Part shown: positions 36,644 through 50,700 of the stretch, piece after piece
Layout of the letters: each line of letters begins with the position of its first letter
Position numbering within the stretch: position 1 is the first letter of the stretch
NCBI GenBank assembly: GCA_002633025.1
Contig: NMRB01000020.1
Span: 150,861-214,860 of the forward strand
Direction of reading: 5' to 3'
DNA from: Notospermus geniculatus
Lineage: Eukaryota > Nemertea > Pilidiophora > Heteronemertea > Lineidae
DNA: 64,000 nucleotides
Made by a program: the position numbers and the translations under genes
Notes under the pieces: model-generated
What the model was told of the DNA's origin: nothing
Seen by the model: only the letters and a program-made list of their open reading frames with translations
The model's database searches: none

Positions 36644-37314
36644 CAGGGGCGGATACAGAGGGGGGGTTCTGGGGGTTGGAACCCCCCCGTCGGCGACCAA
36701 AGATAACATTTTTGTATCGCTTAGCATAAAAAATCTCGCTTGTAGCGTAGCGCCCGCCAGTGTATCTGATGTAATCATCGTGAAACAATCGTTGCATCAA
36801 TGATTCTTCCCGTGCTTTTGACAAGATACTGCATTATTACTGTTTCGAAATGTCTAAAGTTCTGTCAATATTTTCAAAACATTTATGCGACAAAACATTT
36901 TGAAAACTGTTATCGAATTTTTGCGGCTTGTTTCAGGGTTGCTCTACACTCTGAAAACATATTTTGATAATGTTGCAAATATATTGTTTTGCAAAGTTTC
37001 AGGTCCAGTCGAGTCCACATTGTGCAACAAACCGAAACCAAACGGTATTTTGGAAATGTTGCAAATTGGATGTTTTTGAAATGTTTTGCAAATGTTGATG
37101 GTGTAGGCCTAGGAGGCGTGGCATCGGACTTTCTCAACCTCAGATGCCGAGAAATTGCTTCTCAGAGCTTCTGATTTTCAAAATTTTCCTGGGGGAGGTC
37201 ACCCAGACCCCCCGCCAAATTGGCGCCATGCAGTGAAGCGCATGCCTTCGACACGCGAGAGTCCAGTGGCCTCTACAGAACCCACCCCTCGAGACAATCC
37301 TGGATCCGCCTCTG
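36644..37314. mobile_element. hAT-like non-autonomous element (671 bp)
   Basis: Left end CAGGGGCGGATACAG and right end CTGGATCCGCCTCTG (complement CAGAGGCGGATCCAG). CAGGGGCGGATCCAG-type ends are typical of hAT elements. An exact 8-bp target duplication is not visible, so the assignment is tentative. Open frames inside show no transposase motif. Confidence 0.6.
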
Positions 37315-37659
37315 CAATCAATGGATAAAACAAAAGGATAGGCCAGCATACACAGCTAAAATCGTCGGCAGAGGTCAGACAGGCCAATCAAATGATCCAA
37401 AGACTCCAACAAACTAAGAAGTGTTTTTTACTGAGACTTGCAGTACATGTACATTAATTGGCAAAAGGTTTAGATGTATAATACAAATGAGTCTCTACAG
37501 TACTTATCAGTCTTGTGTGATAAATGGAAAGACAAAAAGGAAGTGAAATCAGGTGAACAAGTGTAATACTTCTGTGAAAAATCCTTCAGTTTTGGAAGCA
37601 AGGAATTACAAACAGTTTCAGAGAAGATAAAAACAGAAGTATGAATATCTTTACTATTA

Positions 37660-37790
37660 CCGGGCAGGGTTGGACCTACCATTACTTTTTTTAGCCAAAG
37701 TAAAAAAATCCCTATTGAACACACTATTGAACAATAGGGATTTTCTTTACTCTGGCTACAAAAAGTAATGGTAGGTCCAACCCTGCCGGG
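37660..37790. mobile_element. Palindromic element (131 bp), TA target
   Basis: CCGGGCAGGGTTGGACCTAC and its complement form a near-complete hairpin around an AATAGGGATTTT/AAAATCCCTATT-type stem, flanked by TA (37658-37659, 37791-37792). Confidence 0.82.
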
Positions 37791-38716
37791 TATGACTTGA
37801 TCAGTTTGATCATTGGCTAGGTTGAGCAGTGGAAACATCACAGGCTGTCATCCCTAAGAGCGAAGTTTGATTTCCAGGTAGACCATTACCTTATGAGATA
37901 GCTCTCAATTCTTCATCACCAGGCTGTTTTGTAGGCCTAATGACTGCCACAAGTTTGATACCGGTACATAAGATATAAATGAAAATGTGATTCCCAGATA
38001 GCTTCAATCAACAGCAATAAGATAATCAGAACAAAATGGCCTGGGCCATTATCACGGAATTCGTCTTTAACCCCCCTCGCACCCCGGGTCTTCACAACCT
38101 CTCCCCTCCTCGGACTTGTTTCTGATGAAGGGAGGGGGGTATGACTGTAAATGATCTGAAATCCTCAAGATAATCTTTAACCTCTTGCAGCTTTTGCCAC
38201 ATCAACTTCGAGCTAATCTTATGGGCACAACACCAAAATATAGAGGATTTGCCTAAAGCATCCACATTCCATACAAACGAGGAATTGGCTTTCCAGGAAA
38301 CACTGCATTGGGCAAGATATAAAATGATGACAATTGGAGATGATTGTCGATGATTCGTGGCGACATTCTGGACACCTTCAATTGAATAAGAACTGCATGC
38401 ATGTTCAGTATCATTAACCAATGAACTGAAATCATTTCCTTGCCGCCTGATATGTTTTTTACTGGGCTTCCTATCATAACCATTAAACATGCCTTTTACC
38501 AGGATATAATGAAGTCGATGTCATGTTATATTCTAAGTTTCTAATAGAGTGAGCAGCAACGCAGTTGAGTGCACTACCTGTCATCAATTGCAATACATGA
38601 TGACTTATTTTGCGACTTAGTCATATGTTTACCCTCAAGGCAAATACACAGTGATTGTGCAAGAAAATGTGCTGTGAATGCTCTTGGTCTATCACAGGCA
38701 CTTTGATTGTTTGGTT
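37791..38716 (-). other. Probable SGPL1 3' UTR and downstream flank
   Basis: Sequence directly downstream of the SGPL1 stop. I saw no canonical AATAAA here on the minus strand, so the 3' end is undefined. The 132-codon frame at 38092-38490 lies in this UTR region and lacks protein-like features. Confidence 0.4.
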
Positions 38717-41700
38717 CTACTTGTGTTTCCCATTCGGAATGGAAATTTCTCCTGCAGTATATGTGGCATCCAGATAACCCCATCCTAGCTCTGCTACCAT
38801 GTTACGATCAGGTATCGACTGGGCCATCCCGTAGATGGCAGCCTGAAAAAGAAATATTATGATCACTTTGGGGGTGGAAGACAGGGAGGCAGGGATTCAA
38901 TGACATGAATTTAGGATGAACAGGAACAAACAAGTAACAACAGTATTTTTTATCAAGCATGTTTAATTACATACCAGTATGAAACATCTACGGGTACTGC
39001 CATGAATAAAATTCTCTGCCTTCTGGTATGATTAACAGAAAGCTTCAACTTACCATTCCCCCAACTTTAGCATTAGGATCCCTCATGATGATAGCAGAAC
39101 ATTCTCGAATATCATTCAAGAAGCGGTCGGCAGCACCAGTTTCTGTGATTGGAAGTGTGACACAGATATGGAGACTGGAAAATGGAGAGATGAATGTTAG
39201 ACAAAGCATCAAAATAAATGAAGCCAAGGAATATCCTAAAGCGTACTGATACATGTATTGTAGTCAAAGAGCAAGGGGCATAAGGTTATCTATCGGTAAC
39301 TCACCCGCTAGGGAACTGAAGTGGGTTGAGGTGCCATCCTCTTCCTCCCATCATATCATTCAGGCGGAATATGTTGAAGTCGAGGGAGCTGAATGCAACC
39401 ACAGTCACCTCAGGCTTCCCCATGATGTAGATACCTTCAATTCTCCTCAGTCTACAAAAGGAAAGCAATGGTAATCACTTTGTTACCGATACAACTTAAG
39501 CATTTGAAATACATGAATAGTTGGAAAAAATTGGACAACTTGAAAGTGAAAGTACAGGGCGCTTCTGGTTGGCACTCTTACACCATGGACGTACATGCAC
39601 ATGTAGTTCCTCCTGCGGAAAAGGAGGCCCATATCACACGCAGCAGCCAATACACATGGGCCAGTGATCAGTTCACAACCACTGACCTTCCTGAATTCAT
39701 TTTACTTTTCAAGACAAAAACTGTGCACGAAGATGAAATAGGAATCACAGATTAGTGTAATGTCAATGTGGTGACAAAAGTCTGCCTTCCCTCCCTCATA
39801 ATGCATCCTCATAACGCTGGCTCCCTTTGTCATGCACCGCGAAGGTGACACCTTTATGGTATTTTAGAATTCTGAGGAATCTGATCACAAAGAAATGAAC
39901 AGACAGACCCCACTGAACAAGTTTATCGCTGGCTCTATGGTGGACCTTATCTTTAGAGTTGTAATTTTAACTTATGGTTCAGTCAAGGCTGAGAGCAAAA
40001 TGCCAATATGATGATGATAGCTTCTACAACAAGGCCTAGTTGTCAACACAACAACATCTTGAGGCAGATCATGAGCCATGAAACTTGCAGTTGCAGGAGA
40101 CATTCCTCACTGATAAATCACCAATAAAATCATGACAACGTGGTGCCAGACTACAGGTATGTCAATTACTAAAGTTACTTGGTCCGCAGAAAAAATGAGC
40201 AGCTGCAACATTTTGGTTATCCAGGATGACCAAGAAGAAGAACTCTGGCACCTCAGCACTTCCCTTCAAGTGTCATTGCGGTTAGACGGTTTCCTTTTTG
40301 AGTCGGCAGAGTGACATACAGTAAATTGTTGTCGGAAAAACTGTTTATCACTGCTGGCATGTGCCCAACAAACAAACAAACTTAAGCTGTAGCAGACCTT
40401 GCGAAGTTGAGGTTGAACTAGAGTGTGTGGGTGACCAAGATACCTTAAACCAGGAACATCTTTATTGATGCATAAGAACTGGAGGCTACTTGACAAGGCC
40501 CAAATGGTTGATGTGTTAAGTCTGAGATAGACCAGAGGCCCCAATGAGTCTAAGGTGAGAGAAAGAAAGGAGGGAATGTAACAGAAAGTGGCATGATATT
40601 ATAGACAAAAAACGACCAATTTCCTGAAAAATATACAACATGGTGCCTAAGAGTGAGTAAATGGTAATCAAAAAGTCGTTAAGTCGTTAAGGACGTGATA
40701 TATACCTTTGATGAAAAAGCCCCCAATGTTGTGAAAGCATCCTGTCATTTTCAGAGAATCTTGGAAGATGATGTTTGAAAGGCGAGAAACATCCTGAAAT
40801 CGCTCCCACACACAACAGGAAGAAGATGCTTCACGTATAGTAAGAGTGGATCAAAGGATTTTGCCCAATGCGTCTGTGAGTTTGATTTATTTGACATAGA
40901 TGGCTGAGTGAGAAGTACAGTCGAACCACGTTTCAACGTACCCCGTTTACAACGTTTTCACCCCTATAACGTTCACATTTCAAAGTCCCGATTTCCCGTA
41001 ATTCATTTTCCATTTGCCAATTTTGCTTACAACGAACACCTTTATAACGTAAACTGCATTACAACGACCAGATTTTCCCCACAAAATAGTGAAAAGCCCT
41101 TCGTTACAACGAACAGTGGGAAGCTATTGCCGTGGCGGCCTTGCTTATGAACAATGTACAGCACGGGATTCCCCTCCACTGCTTAGCAACGCCTCAATAA
41201 ATTGTAGTACTCCCTGTGAATAGCTGGTGTCACTCCCGTAGATGCGGCGTGGTCCTGAGCACATGGTCAGAATACATATCTGGTGAACGGAAGCAAATCT
41301 CGCTGTCCGCGAAGGCCGAAATTGTCTCTCACTTTTGAAAGCGAGTGTCTATATCGTAGTTAGCGGCCATTTTATTGGAAATGGTTACAACGAACGTTAT
41401 AACGTACAGATTCATTATGTTCCTGGAGGTACGTTGTAACGAGGTTCGACTGTACTACTGGCTCCGTGATTTTTCTCTACCTTTAAGCTTTATGACCAAT
41501 ACCAGAAAAGGATCAATGCAGAACCGAGAAAAAAATAATGTCTCATTCCTCTGATCTGAGTCCAGTCGCCAATAGTCAAACATGGAAACATTGATCAGTG
41601 TTGACCCACTGTTACTGAAGGCATCACAATGAAGACTGGCACGCGGTGATGCTGAAGACCTCTTTCTACACGTAACTTGCCAAGAGGATGTAAGCTAGAC

Positions 41701-44700
41701 TAAAATATACAAGAAAATCCCACTCAGTGGTTTCCTGGTTCCAGAGAGAAGGCTCTGACTAAGAAAGTCAACATATTCAACACTTAATAAAGGCATGAAA
41801 TAAGCTACGACAGCAATTAGGGGACTAATGTTTATATTGTGTTTGTAGTCATGCTAATTGGTCCCGCTGGGACTTGAGTCGATAGCTTTGTATCCAACCT
41901 GGCCCCTAGAGTTTCCGTGGAAAATATAAGGAAGAATATTATCAGGCCCCCAACTCAGGTGAGATTTTTTCAAAGGCAATTATGCTGGTAGTGAATGTAG
42001 AGGTCTATTGGGAGATGGGTTGGATAATAATTGGCCCATTTAGTGGGACTATGTTCAATTATCTCATCTTGATATATTTGAGAGAGACATATGTTCAGAG
42101 GTGCCATGGGATGAGAGGGATGGACTTCATCGAAAGGATTGGCACTGTACCATAGATAGTTAGGAATAGGATGGCTCTGTCTCCATGACTCTAAAGCTGA
42201 AGAGAAGTTTGGCAGATAGACCATGCCTAGAAGTTTCTTTTCACTGGATGAGACTGAGACAAACCAGCTTAATAGAGGTAGCAAGATTGGAATGCTCAAT
42301 CAACTAGAACAAGACATGTTAGATGTTCAAGTAATTTGAACTCTTATAATACATGACAGGTTGGTACAGAAACTTTATGAACGTCTGGGTGAGGTCAGAT
42401 GGAATGTTGTCAGGTAAAGCTATCCTTATCAAAATACACTCATTTTTTGACATGTAGCCTACATGTAAAGAGCAGATCCTCCAGAATTGGACCTCCAACG
42501 TACTTTTCAGAACATATGTTGCAAAGAAGCGATGTTCAACAGGCACAGTGCCAATGGGTCTGTTGCACCTGGGTGAAAGATTTGGAGAATGACGGGCCAG
42601 CCAATACTTCAGATGGAATGGACGATTAATTTCCAAGATATTATTGGTAATATGACCAAAATTTCTTCTTATTTTATACCATGAGACAGAAAAAAATACA
42701 GGAGTGAAACACTGAGACTTACTTCTGCAAAGATCAAAATGATTAATCTCTGTGTGGGAGGATGCTTTATAAATACAACATTAAATCTGACTGTCAAAGT
42801 TTGAATGTGGCTTGATAGAAGGATCAGAGGATTATGACAGCCATATAAGAATTGCAAAACACCACACAAAGTGATGAAGAAAATACAGTAAGAGTTAACT
42901 GATAGGAAGATCATGATGAAGTTTAAGGAGATTGATGAAAATAGCAATCACAAATACCACAAGTAATTACGAATGGTAATGGTAGGATAGCATTAATACC
43001 AGCTATCAGGCACGGGATTAGAAGGTGGCGCTTACGCATTCAAGACAAATATTGCAGCATGACATGAGTCAGATTTAAGGTCACATAGGTTAAGGGAGTT
43101 GTACAGAGAAGATCATAGTTTGAGCCTCTTGGGTGCCTTGCCGCCGATCCAATCTCATGAGAATGGTAAACCCAGAATTAGCAAATGAAGGATTGACAGC
43201 ATGCCATTGGGTTAATGACCAACAGGCTGTAACAAAAATAACGTGACAATCGACTCAGATATGGAAACAAGGGGAAGCTATCCACTTTGTTGAAGGAAAT
43301 GTGCCCAGATATAACTCGCTGGCAGCATCCTGTACCCTGCATTACTTTTATCACACACTCTGAATTCTGTAAATACTTCAGCATGTTCACAGAACATTAA
43401 GAGGAAGTTACGTCAAGTTAGAGGAAATTGCAGCGAGTTCAGCTTTCCATAGCCAAGAGCATTTTGCACGAACAGGCACAGGCCAAGCAGAAGAATAACT
43501 TTTTAGGGTCATTAACACTTTCAAGACTAAAATTTGTTCAGGGAAAATAGTGCAAGGGGGTAGGAATGGGGGAGGGAGGAGGAATGATGACACAAAGTAT
43601 GAAAACCCTTTCCACCACTCAACCATATTCAAATTGTTTTAGCAAACTCTTTTCACAGGAAAGACAACCCTGATGTGGTATGCAAAATGGTTGACACTAT
43701 ATGGGGAATGAGATACATGTAGAGCAATGAACCAAAATTTGATCTTCTGAAGCTGAAGAAGCAAATCAACAAGGCACATCTCTGGCAATTTCAAACAACT
43801 TTTCATGCCACCTGGTGGTACCTCTATGAACTGTATATTATAAGGATATCAGACTTTTCTGGTGTTTTGGTCTTGTGTTGTAATTTTACCAACTTCGTAA
43901 TTTGTGACGTATAACAACTTTGATGGTCAAAGTTCACACAGTGTTATGCAAACAAAGAACTGCTGTAAATCAATGAGAACCCCTTGACCTCAGCCCCCAA
44001 GTCATGGTTATGTAGGCCTACGTACATACCAAGTCATGAGTTCAAACATCATGTTATATATGGGTTAGTGATTCAGCATTTAATAGATGTCATTTGTGGA
44101 TGGACTTTGTAGCCCTTAACTTTTGACTTGTTTTGATCAAGATGATGCAAGCATTCCCACACACACATTTTGGGAATATCCAGCCATTTACCAACCATGA
44201 CACTTAACTTCCTTGGAACTACACTTTTTCTAACCGCCCACACTGACAAAGCAGGGTATAGAGAAATTTCCACTTACCCTGCTTCAATGTATCTTGCTGT
44301 GTTGATGAGTCGACGAGTGTATTCCAGGTACCCACTTTCTCCAATGTACATCATCGTCGCCCAACATGTTGCTACACTGGCACCAGCTCGACTCCCTGCA
44401 AAGTAACAAGAATGCCTGGACTACCTCACTCTTCAAACAATCTCAAATGAAGATACACATGTATGAAGTTTGCGCAACAGGTTAAATTCACTCACACTTT
44501 TAGGATAGTAACACCCCTTGCTTGTATCCTTAGGACTGTCACCCAAAAAGAACATTCAGGTGATGACCATGCCTAAGGCTCCTGTTCCATAGACGTTCAC
44601 GTTTCACTTTTCTCGCGTCACACTTCACATTTTCCTTTTGTTCCTCGGAGAAAGCATGCCACAGGACAGGTAATGTGTGTCTCGTTGTGCACTGAATCGA

Positions 44701-47700
44701 GGAATGAAAGGAAAACGTGAAGCGAACTTCTATGGAACAGGAGCCTAACATACACTGTACACATAACACTGTACCTGCAAATGTCGCTGTAGCATAGATG
44801 CCACCCTGCCAATCCGGGGCTGTGAAAAATTGCCACTTCCTGTATTCCTTGTTCCTATACATCACAACAGATGATCCCTTCGGTGCAAAGCCATACTGGA
44901 AGAGGAAAGTGACAGCTGTCGAGGGTGACAGGGTCTCAACCTTGCAGTTACAGGCATAGACCATTTGTGACCCGGCACAGCAAAATGAGTCGGAATGCAC
45001 ACAGAAGAAGACCCAACATGTCCAAGGTGACACCAACGGTTTGTTGATTTCAGGATTGTCTGCCCATTGAGAAATTTGACTTTGTCGATTTCTGTAACTG
45101 TTGTCTGGTGTCATCTTCGGTCTTCTGTGCGCATTCCGATTCATTTTGTTGTACCGGGTCACATTTAAGATTTGATGTGATTGTACTGCTATTGAAATGA
45201 ACATCCGATCAGATCTCGATCGTCTTGAAATACCAAGACCTCTAGTCACTTCGCCTTCAGACTTGTTCCCTTTTAATTTCATGGGGTTTTTCCTGATTTT
45301 GAAGAAATTCGTACCTCAAAAATATTTCTGGCGGATACCCTGATGATCTCGCCACAATAATTTTTTGTCAGATTACCAAAAATGAATAGAACACCATCCC
45401 ACCTTATGAGTGTCGGCAGATATACTTGTCACGCCAGGGTTTCTAAAGTCAAAGGGTGGGAGAGGGAAACCAGCCTTCTCCATGAATGGGACAACAAATC
45501 CACCAAGGCAGCAGTCAACATGGACGGGAATATTATACTTTCGACCAAGCTGAAAGATGACAGAAATGATATAACAGCATTTTGGGTGAAATGGCAATGA
45601 TGTGGCAAAATATACATTAGTGACAGTATGTTCTCTAAAGCAGTAAAATGATGCAGTATGTCTATTAATCAGCAGCTGACGTTATCAGTAACCCAATTAC
45701 TAATCATGGGCTCACCTCAGCAATCTCTTCAATGGGGTCAATAACACCATGAGGGTATCCTGGCCCTGATCCAACAAGCTGAAATATAATGACAACACAC
45801 AAATATTCATTCATTCGATGTAAGCTATGCACAGGTAACAGCGTCATTCAATCACTGAAAGGAATCGTAAGCGAGTCTACACCAATTCACCTTCTCAGAG
45901 TCCAGGAGGAATTGAATCAGACTACATGTAGTTAAATGTAGACACAGCATTACTAAGAAATAATTTGATTTCATGTTTTATTACACAAAACCACACCCTC
46001 GACAATTAGTGGTCACTTCAGCCAACTTTTACTTACCATACAAGTGTTTTTGTTGATGGCCTTTTTCATGGCTTTAACATCAACTCTGTAAGTCACTGGA
46101 TCAAGAGGAATTTGAACTATCTTGATGCGGAAGTAAAATGCGGCTTTATCAAATGCTGCATGCCCAGTTTTGGGCACTAACATCTCCGGACACCTGATGC
46201 CCATGTCATATGCACGGTTTCTATTTGCTTTGCAGGCCAACATGATACTTTCTGTTCCTCCCGATGTAAGCTTGAATGAGACAGTTAAAACAATCATTCA
46301 AAACACCTCTCCCAATATAATCTAAAAATAGAACTTAAAAGCATGGATTTATGACTTGCTGGATTGGAAAGTGAAGTGAGATAGCTGGCCAACAAAGAAG
46401 ATATTACAGTACATTTTCAGGAAATGTACAACTGTAAAATTTCTTGAAATTTTGAGGAATACACTGGGCGTGGGCCTGATCTAATCAATGACTCAAATGT
46501 GTTCGACTCCATCATAATGAAAACTACATCCAATCCGGGACCACATAAACAACTGGAAACTTACCGACCCACAAGAAGCAGAGTCACCATTAAACATGCT
46601 GCATGTCATTCTTATTATCTCTGCTTCCATTTTTCTAACATCAGGAAAAAGATCTGGATGGAGTGGATTCGAGTATGCATACAAATTGAAAACCTGAAAA
46701 ACAGCAGAGGTGGAACGAGTTGTCCCACAACAAGAGTAGAGCTGGAATGAGTTGTCCCATAAAAACAGCAGAGCTGGAATAAGTTGTCCCACATTTGGAG
46801 GAGAAATAAAGCTCTGTAATACATCAATCTCAAAACCTATTAACTCATTCTAATCTCACCTGTGTAACTAGCCTGAGTAATGTTGGATCATTAGCTTTGT
46901 ATACAGCACCAGACACTTGACCATTTTCTGGTTGGATGTCAACTGAAAAAAAAATCCATTACAAATGCATTTGCTGAAGCTAATCACAATGATCAACTCA
47001 TGGAGTCCCAGGGGTTACTTCTCCCTATTCATGAGCAGTCCAGTTAGGGTGAGTTTATCTGAGGGCGCAAACAATGATGAAAAACACCAAACACTGTTAC
47101 AGTTACAGGAGACTTGGTGAATGCCCACATGTATTGATATTCCAGGAACATGCACTGACACAGAGAAACAGACTTATTCTCAGGCATTCAGCAAAGGTCA
47201 AAGCCTTACCAAGAGTTTTGTACTGTTGGATCATTTTCAAAACTTGCTCCTGTAAATGAAATGACAAAATTATTCAAACAAAAGTACCCTTTAGAGGGAT
47301 AATCTTTCTTTTAAATTGCAGACATAGACATAAAAACTGCAAGAATTACCTCAGCCATTCCACTCCTTGGTAATTCCCTGACATATGAGAGACCTTTTGC
47401 ACTTTTTTCAAACTGTTCTGTTAGATTTGCAGTAGACAACTGCGCCTCTACTGTTTATCTACTGCATTTCACTACTGTATGTCTACTGTTGTTCTACTGC
47501 AAATCTACTGCGTGACGGTAGGGGATATGTTCAGAGGTGCCATGGGATGAGAGGGATGGACTTCATCGAAAGATTGGTACTGTACCATAGATAGATAGGA
47601 CAGCTCTGTCTCCATGACTCTAAAGCTGAAGAGAAGTTCAGACCTGCCTACCCTAACTTTGAGCTGGCTGTACTGTTTTTGAGGAATGACCATAAAATGA

Positions 47701-50700
47701 CACTTTTCAGTGTAAAATAATGAAACATAACATTCTGTAGTTGTTCCGATCAGTGTATTTTTCTGCATTTAAGTGTAAAAACAAAGTTTTGAGTGTAAAA
47801 AATATGGTCAAATACATGGTGGGTAGGCAGGTATGGAAGTTTGGTAGATACCACATGCTTAGACGTTTCTTTTCATTGGATGAGACTGAGACAACACAGC
47901 TTAATAGAGGCAGCAAGATTGGAATGCTCAATCAACTTGAACAAGACATGTTAGATGTTCAAGTAATTTGAACTCTTATAATACATGACAGGTTGGTACA
48001 GAAACTTTATGAACGTCTGGGTGAGGTCAGATGGAATGTTGTCAGGTAAAGCTATCCTTATCAAAATACACTCATTTTTTGACATGTACATGTAAAGAGC
48101 AGATCCTCCAGAATTGGACCTCCAACGTACTTTTCAGAACATATGTTGCAAAGAAGTGATGATCAACAGGCACAGGTTGCACCTGGGTGAATGATTTGGA
48201 GAATGACGGGCTACCCAATACTTCAGATGGATTCAGTGATTCATTTCCAAGATATTATTGGGTAATATGAATAAAATTAAGTACCCGTTTTTCTTCTTAT
48301 TTACCATGAGACTGAAATTTTTTTTTGAACTTTCACCTCTGTGACATCAAAAGTAGGTCATATCAAAAACCCGTTAGATATGTCATGTATCATTATTAGG
48401 TGTACCTATGATAAAAATTTGGAGATGATCCAGCCAGTAGTTGAGGAGTTATTGCATTTTTTTGTGACTTTTGTTTTGGCCACCTAATGGCCAAGCCAAG
48501 AATCGAATCGGACCAAAACTTGGTGTCATAGGTCATATGACCTAGGGATATAGGTGCACAAAGTTTCAGGTCAATAGCCCCAGTGGTTACGAAACGTGCC
48601 CTGCTAACGGACGACAGATGACAACGACGGACGACGATGACGGATGCTGCACCACCATAAGAGCTCACCAGGTGAGCTAAAAATACGGGAGTGAAACACT
48701 GAGACTTACGTACTTCTGCGAAGATCAAAATGATTAATCTCTGTGTGGGAGGAGGATTTATATACAACATTAAATCTGACTGCCAAAGTTTGAATGTGGC
48801 TGGATAGAAGGATCAGAGGATTATGACAGCCATATAAGAATTGCAAAACACCACACAAAGTGACGAACAAAATACAGTAAGAGTTACCTGATAGGAAGAT
48901 CATGATGAAGTTGAAGGAGATTGATGAAAATAGCAATCACAAATACCACAAAACCTTATGATATCTTCAAGTAATTACGAATGGTAATGGTAGGATAGCA
49001 TTAATACCAGCTATCAGGCACGGGATTAGAAGGTAGCGCTTACGCATTCAAGACAAATATTGCAGCATGACATGAGTCAGATTTAAGGTCATGTAGGTTA
49101 AGGGAGTTGTACGGAGAAGATCAGAGTTTGAGCCTCTTGGGTGCCTTGCCGCCGATCCAATCTCATGAGAATGGTAAACCCAGAATTAGCAAATGAAGGA
49201 TTGACAGCATGCCATTGGGTTAATGACCAACAGGCTGTAACAAAAATAACGTGACAATTGACGCAGATATGGAAACAAGGGGAAGCTATCCACTTTGTTG
49301 AAGGAAATGTGCCCAGATATAACTCGCTGGCAGCATCCTGTACCCTGCATTACTTTTATCACACACTCTGAATTCTGTAAATACTTCAGCATGTTCACAG
49401 AACATTAAGAGGAAGTTACGTCAAGTTAGAGGAAATTGCAGCGAGTTCAGCTTTCCATAGCCAAGAGCATTTTGCACGAACAGGCACAGACCATGCAGAA
49501 GAATAACTTTTTAGGGTCATTAACACTTTCAAGACTAAAATTTGTTCAGGGAAAATAGTGCAAGGGGGTAGGAATGGGGGAGGGAGGAGGAATGATGACA
49601 CAAAGTATGAAAACCCTTTCCACCACTCAACCATATTCAAATTGTTTTAGTGAACTCTTTTCACAGGAAAGACAACCCCGATGTGGTATGCAAAATGGTT
49701 GACATTATATGGGGAATGAGATACATGTAGAGCAATGAACCAAAATTTGATCTTCTGAAGCTGAAGAAGCAAATCAACAAGGCACATCTCTGGCAATTTC
49801 AAACAACTTTTCATGCCACCTGGTGGTACCTCTATGAACTGTATATTATAAGGATATCAGACTTTTCTGGTGTTGGTCTTGTGTTGTAATTTTACCAACT
49901 TCGTAATTTGTGACGTATAACAACTTTGATGGTCAAAGTTCACACACTATTATGCAAACAAAGAACTGCTGTAAATCAATGAGAACCCCTTGACCTCAGC
50001 CCCCAAGTCATGGTTATGTAGGCCTACGTACATACCAAGTCATGAGTTCAAACATCATGTTATATATGGGTTAGTGATTCAGCATTTAATAGATGTCATT
50101 TGTAGATGGACTTTGTAGCCCTTAACTTATGACTTGTTTTGATCAAGATGATGCAAGCATTCCCACACACACATTTTGGGAATATCCAGCCATTTACCGA
50201 CCATGACACTTAACTTTCTTGGAACTACACTTTTTCTAACCGCCCACACTGACAAAGCAGGGTACAGAGAAATTTCCACTTACCCTGCTTCAATGTATCT
50301 TGCTGTGTTGATGAGTCGACGAGTGTATTCCAGGTACCCACTTTCTCCAATGTACATCATTGTAGCCCAACATGTTGCTACACTGGCACCAGCTCGACTC
50401 CCTGCAAAGTAACAAGAATGCCTGGACTACCTCACTCTTCAAACAATCTCAAATGAAGATACACATATATGAAGTTTGCGCAGCAGGTTAAATTCGCTCA
50501 CACTTTTAGGATAGTAACAACCCTTGCTTGTATCCTTAGGACTGTCACCCAAAAAGAACATTCAGGTGATGACCATACCTAACGCTCCTGTTGCATAGAC
50601 GTTGACGTTTCACTTTTCCCGCGTCACACTTCACATTTTCCTTTCGTTCCTCGGAGAAAGCATGCCACAGGACAGGTAATGTGTGTCTCATTGTGCACTG

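Larger units (their letters stand above)
42089..47421. repeat. Tandem segment 3, first copy (with partial SGPL1 cassette)
   Basis: About 5.3 kb, starting at ATATGTTCAGAGG and ending inside SGPL1 exon 3. It repeats at 47525-53646. Intron sequence is as similar as exon sequence apart from insertions, as expected of a recent copy or an allele. Confidence 0.93.

Noticed and set aside
37470-37841. Minus-strand frame of 123 codons
   Set aside because: It runs through both arms of the palindromic element at 37660-37790.
38092-38490. Minus-strand frame of 132 codons
   Set aside because: Lies just downstream of the SGPL1 stop, probably in its 3' UTR, and lacks any recognised feature.
44539-45282. 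Longest minus-strand frame in the region (247 codons)
   Set aside because: Only its middle (44775-44895) is SGPL1 exon 10; the rest is intron read-through with splice sites inside.
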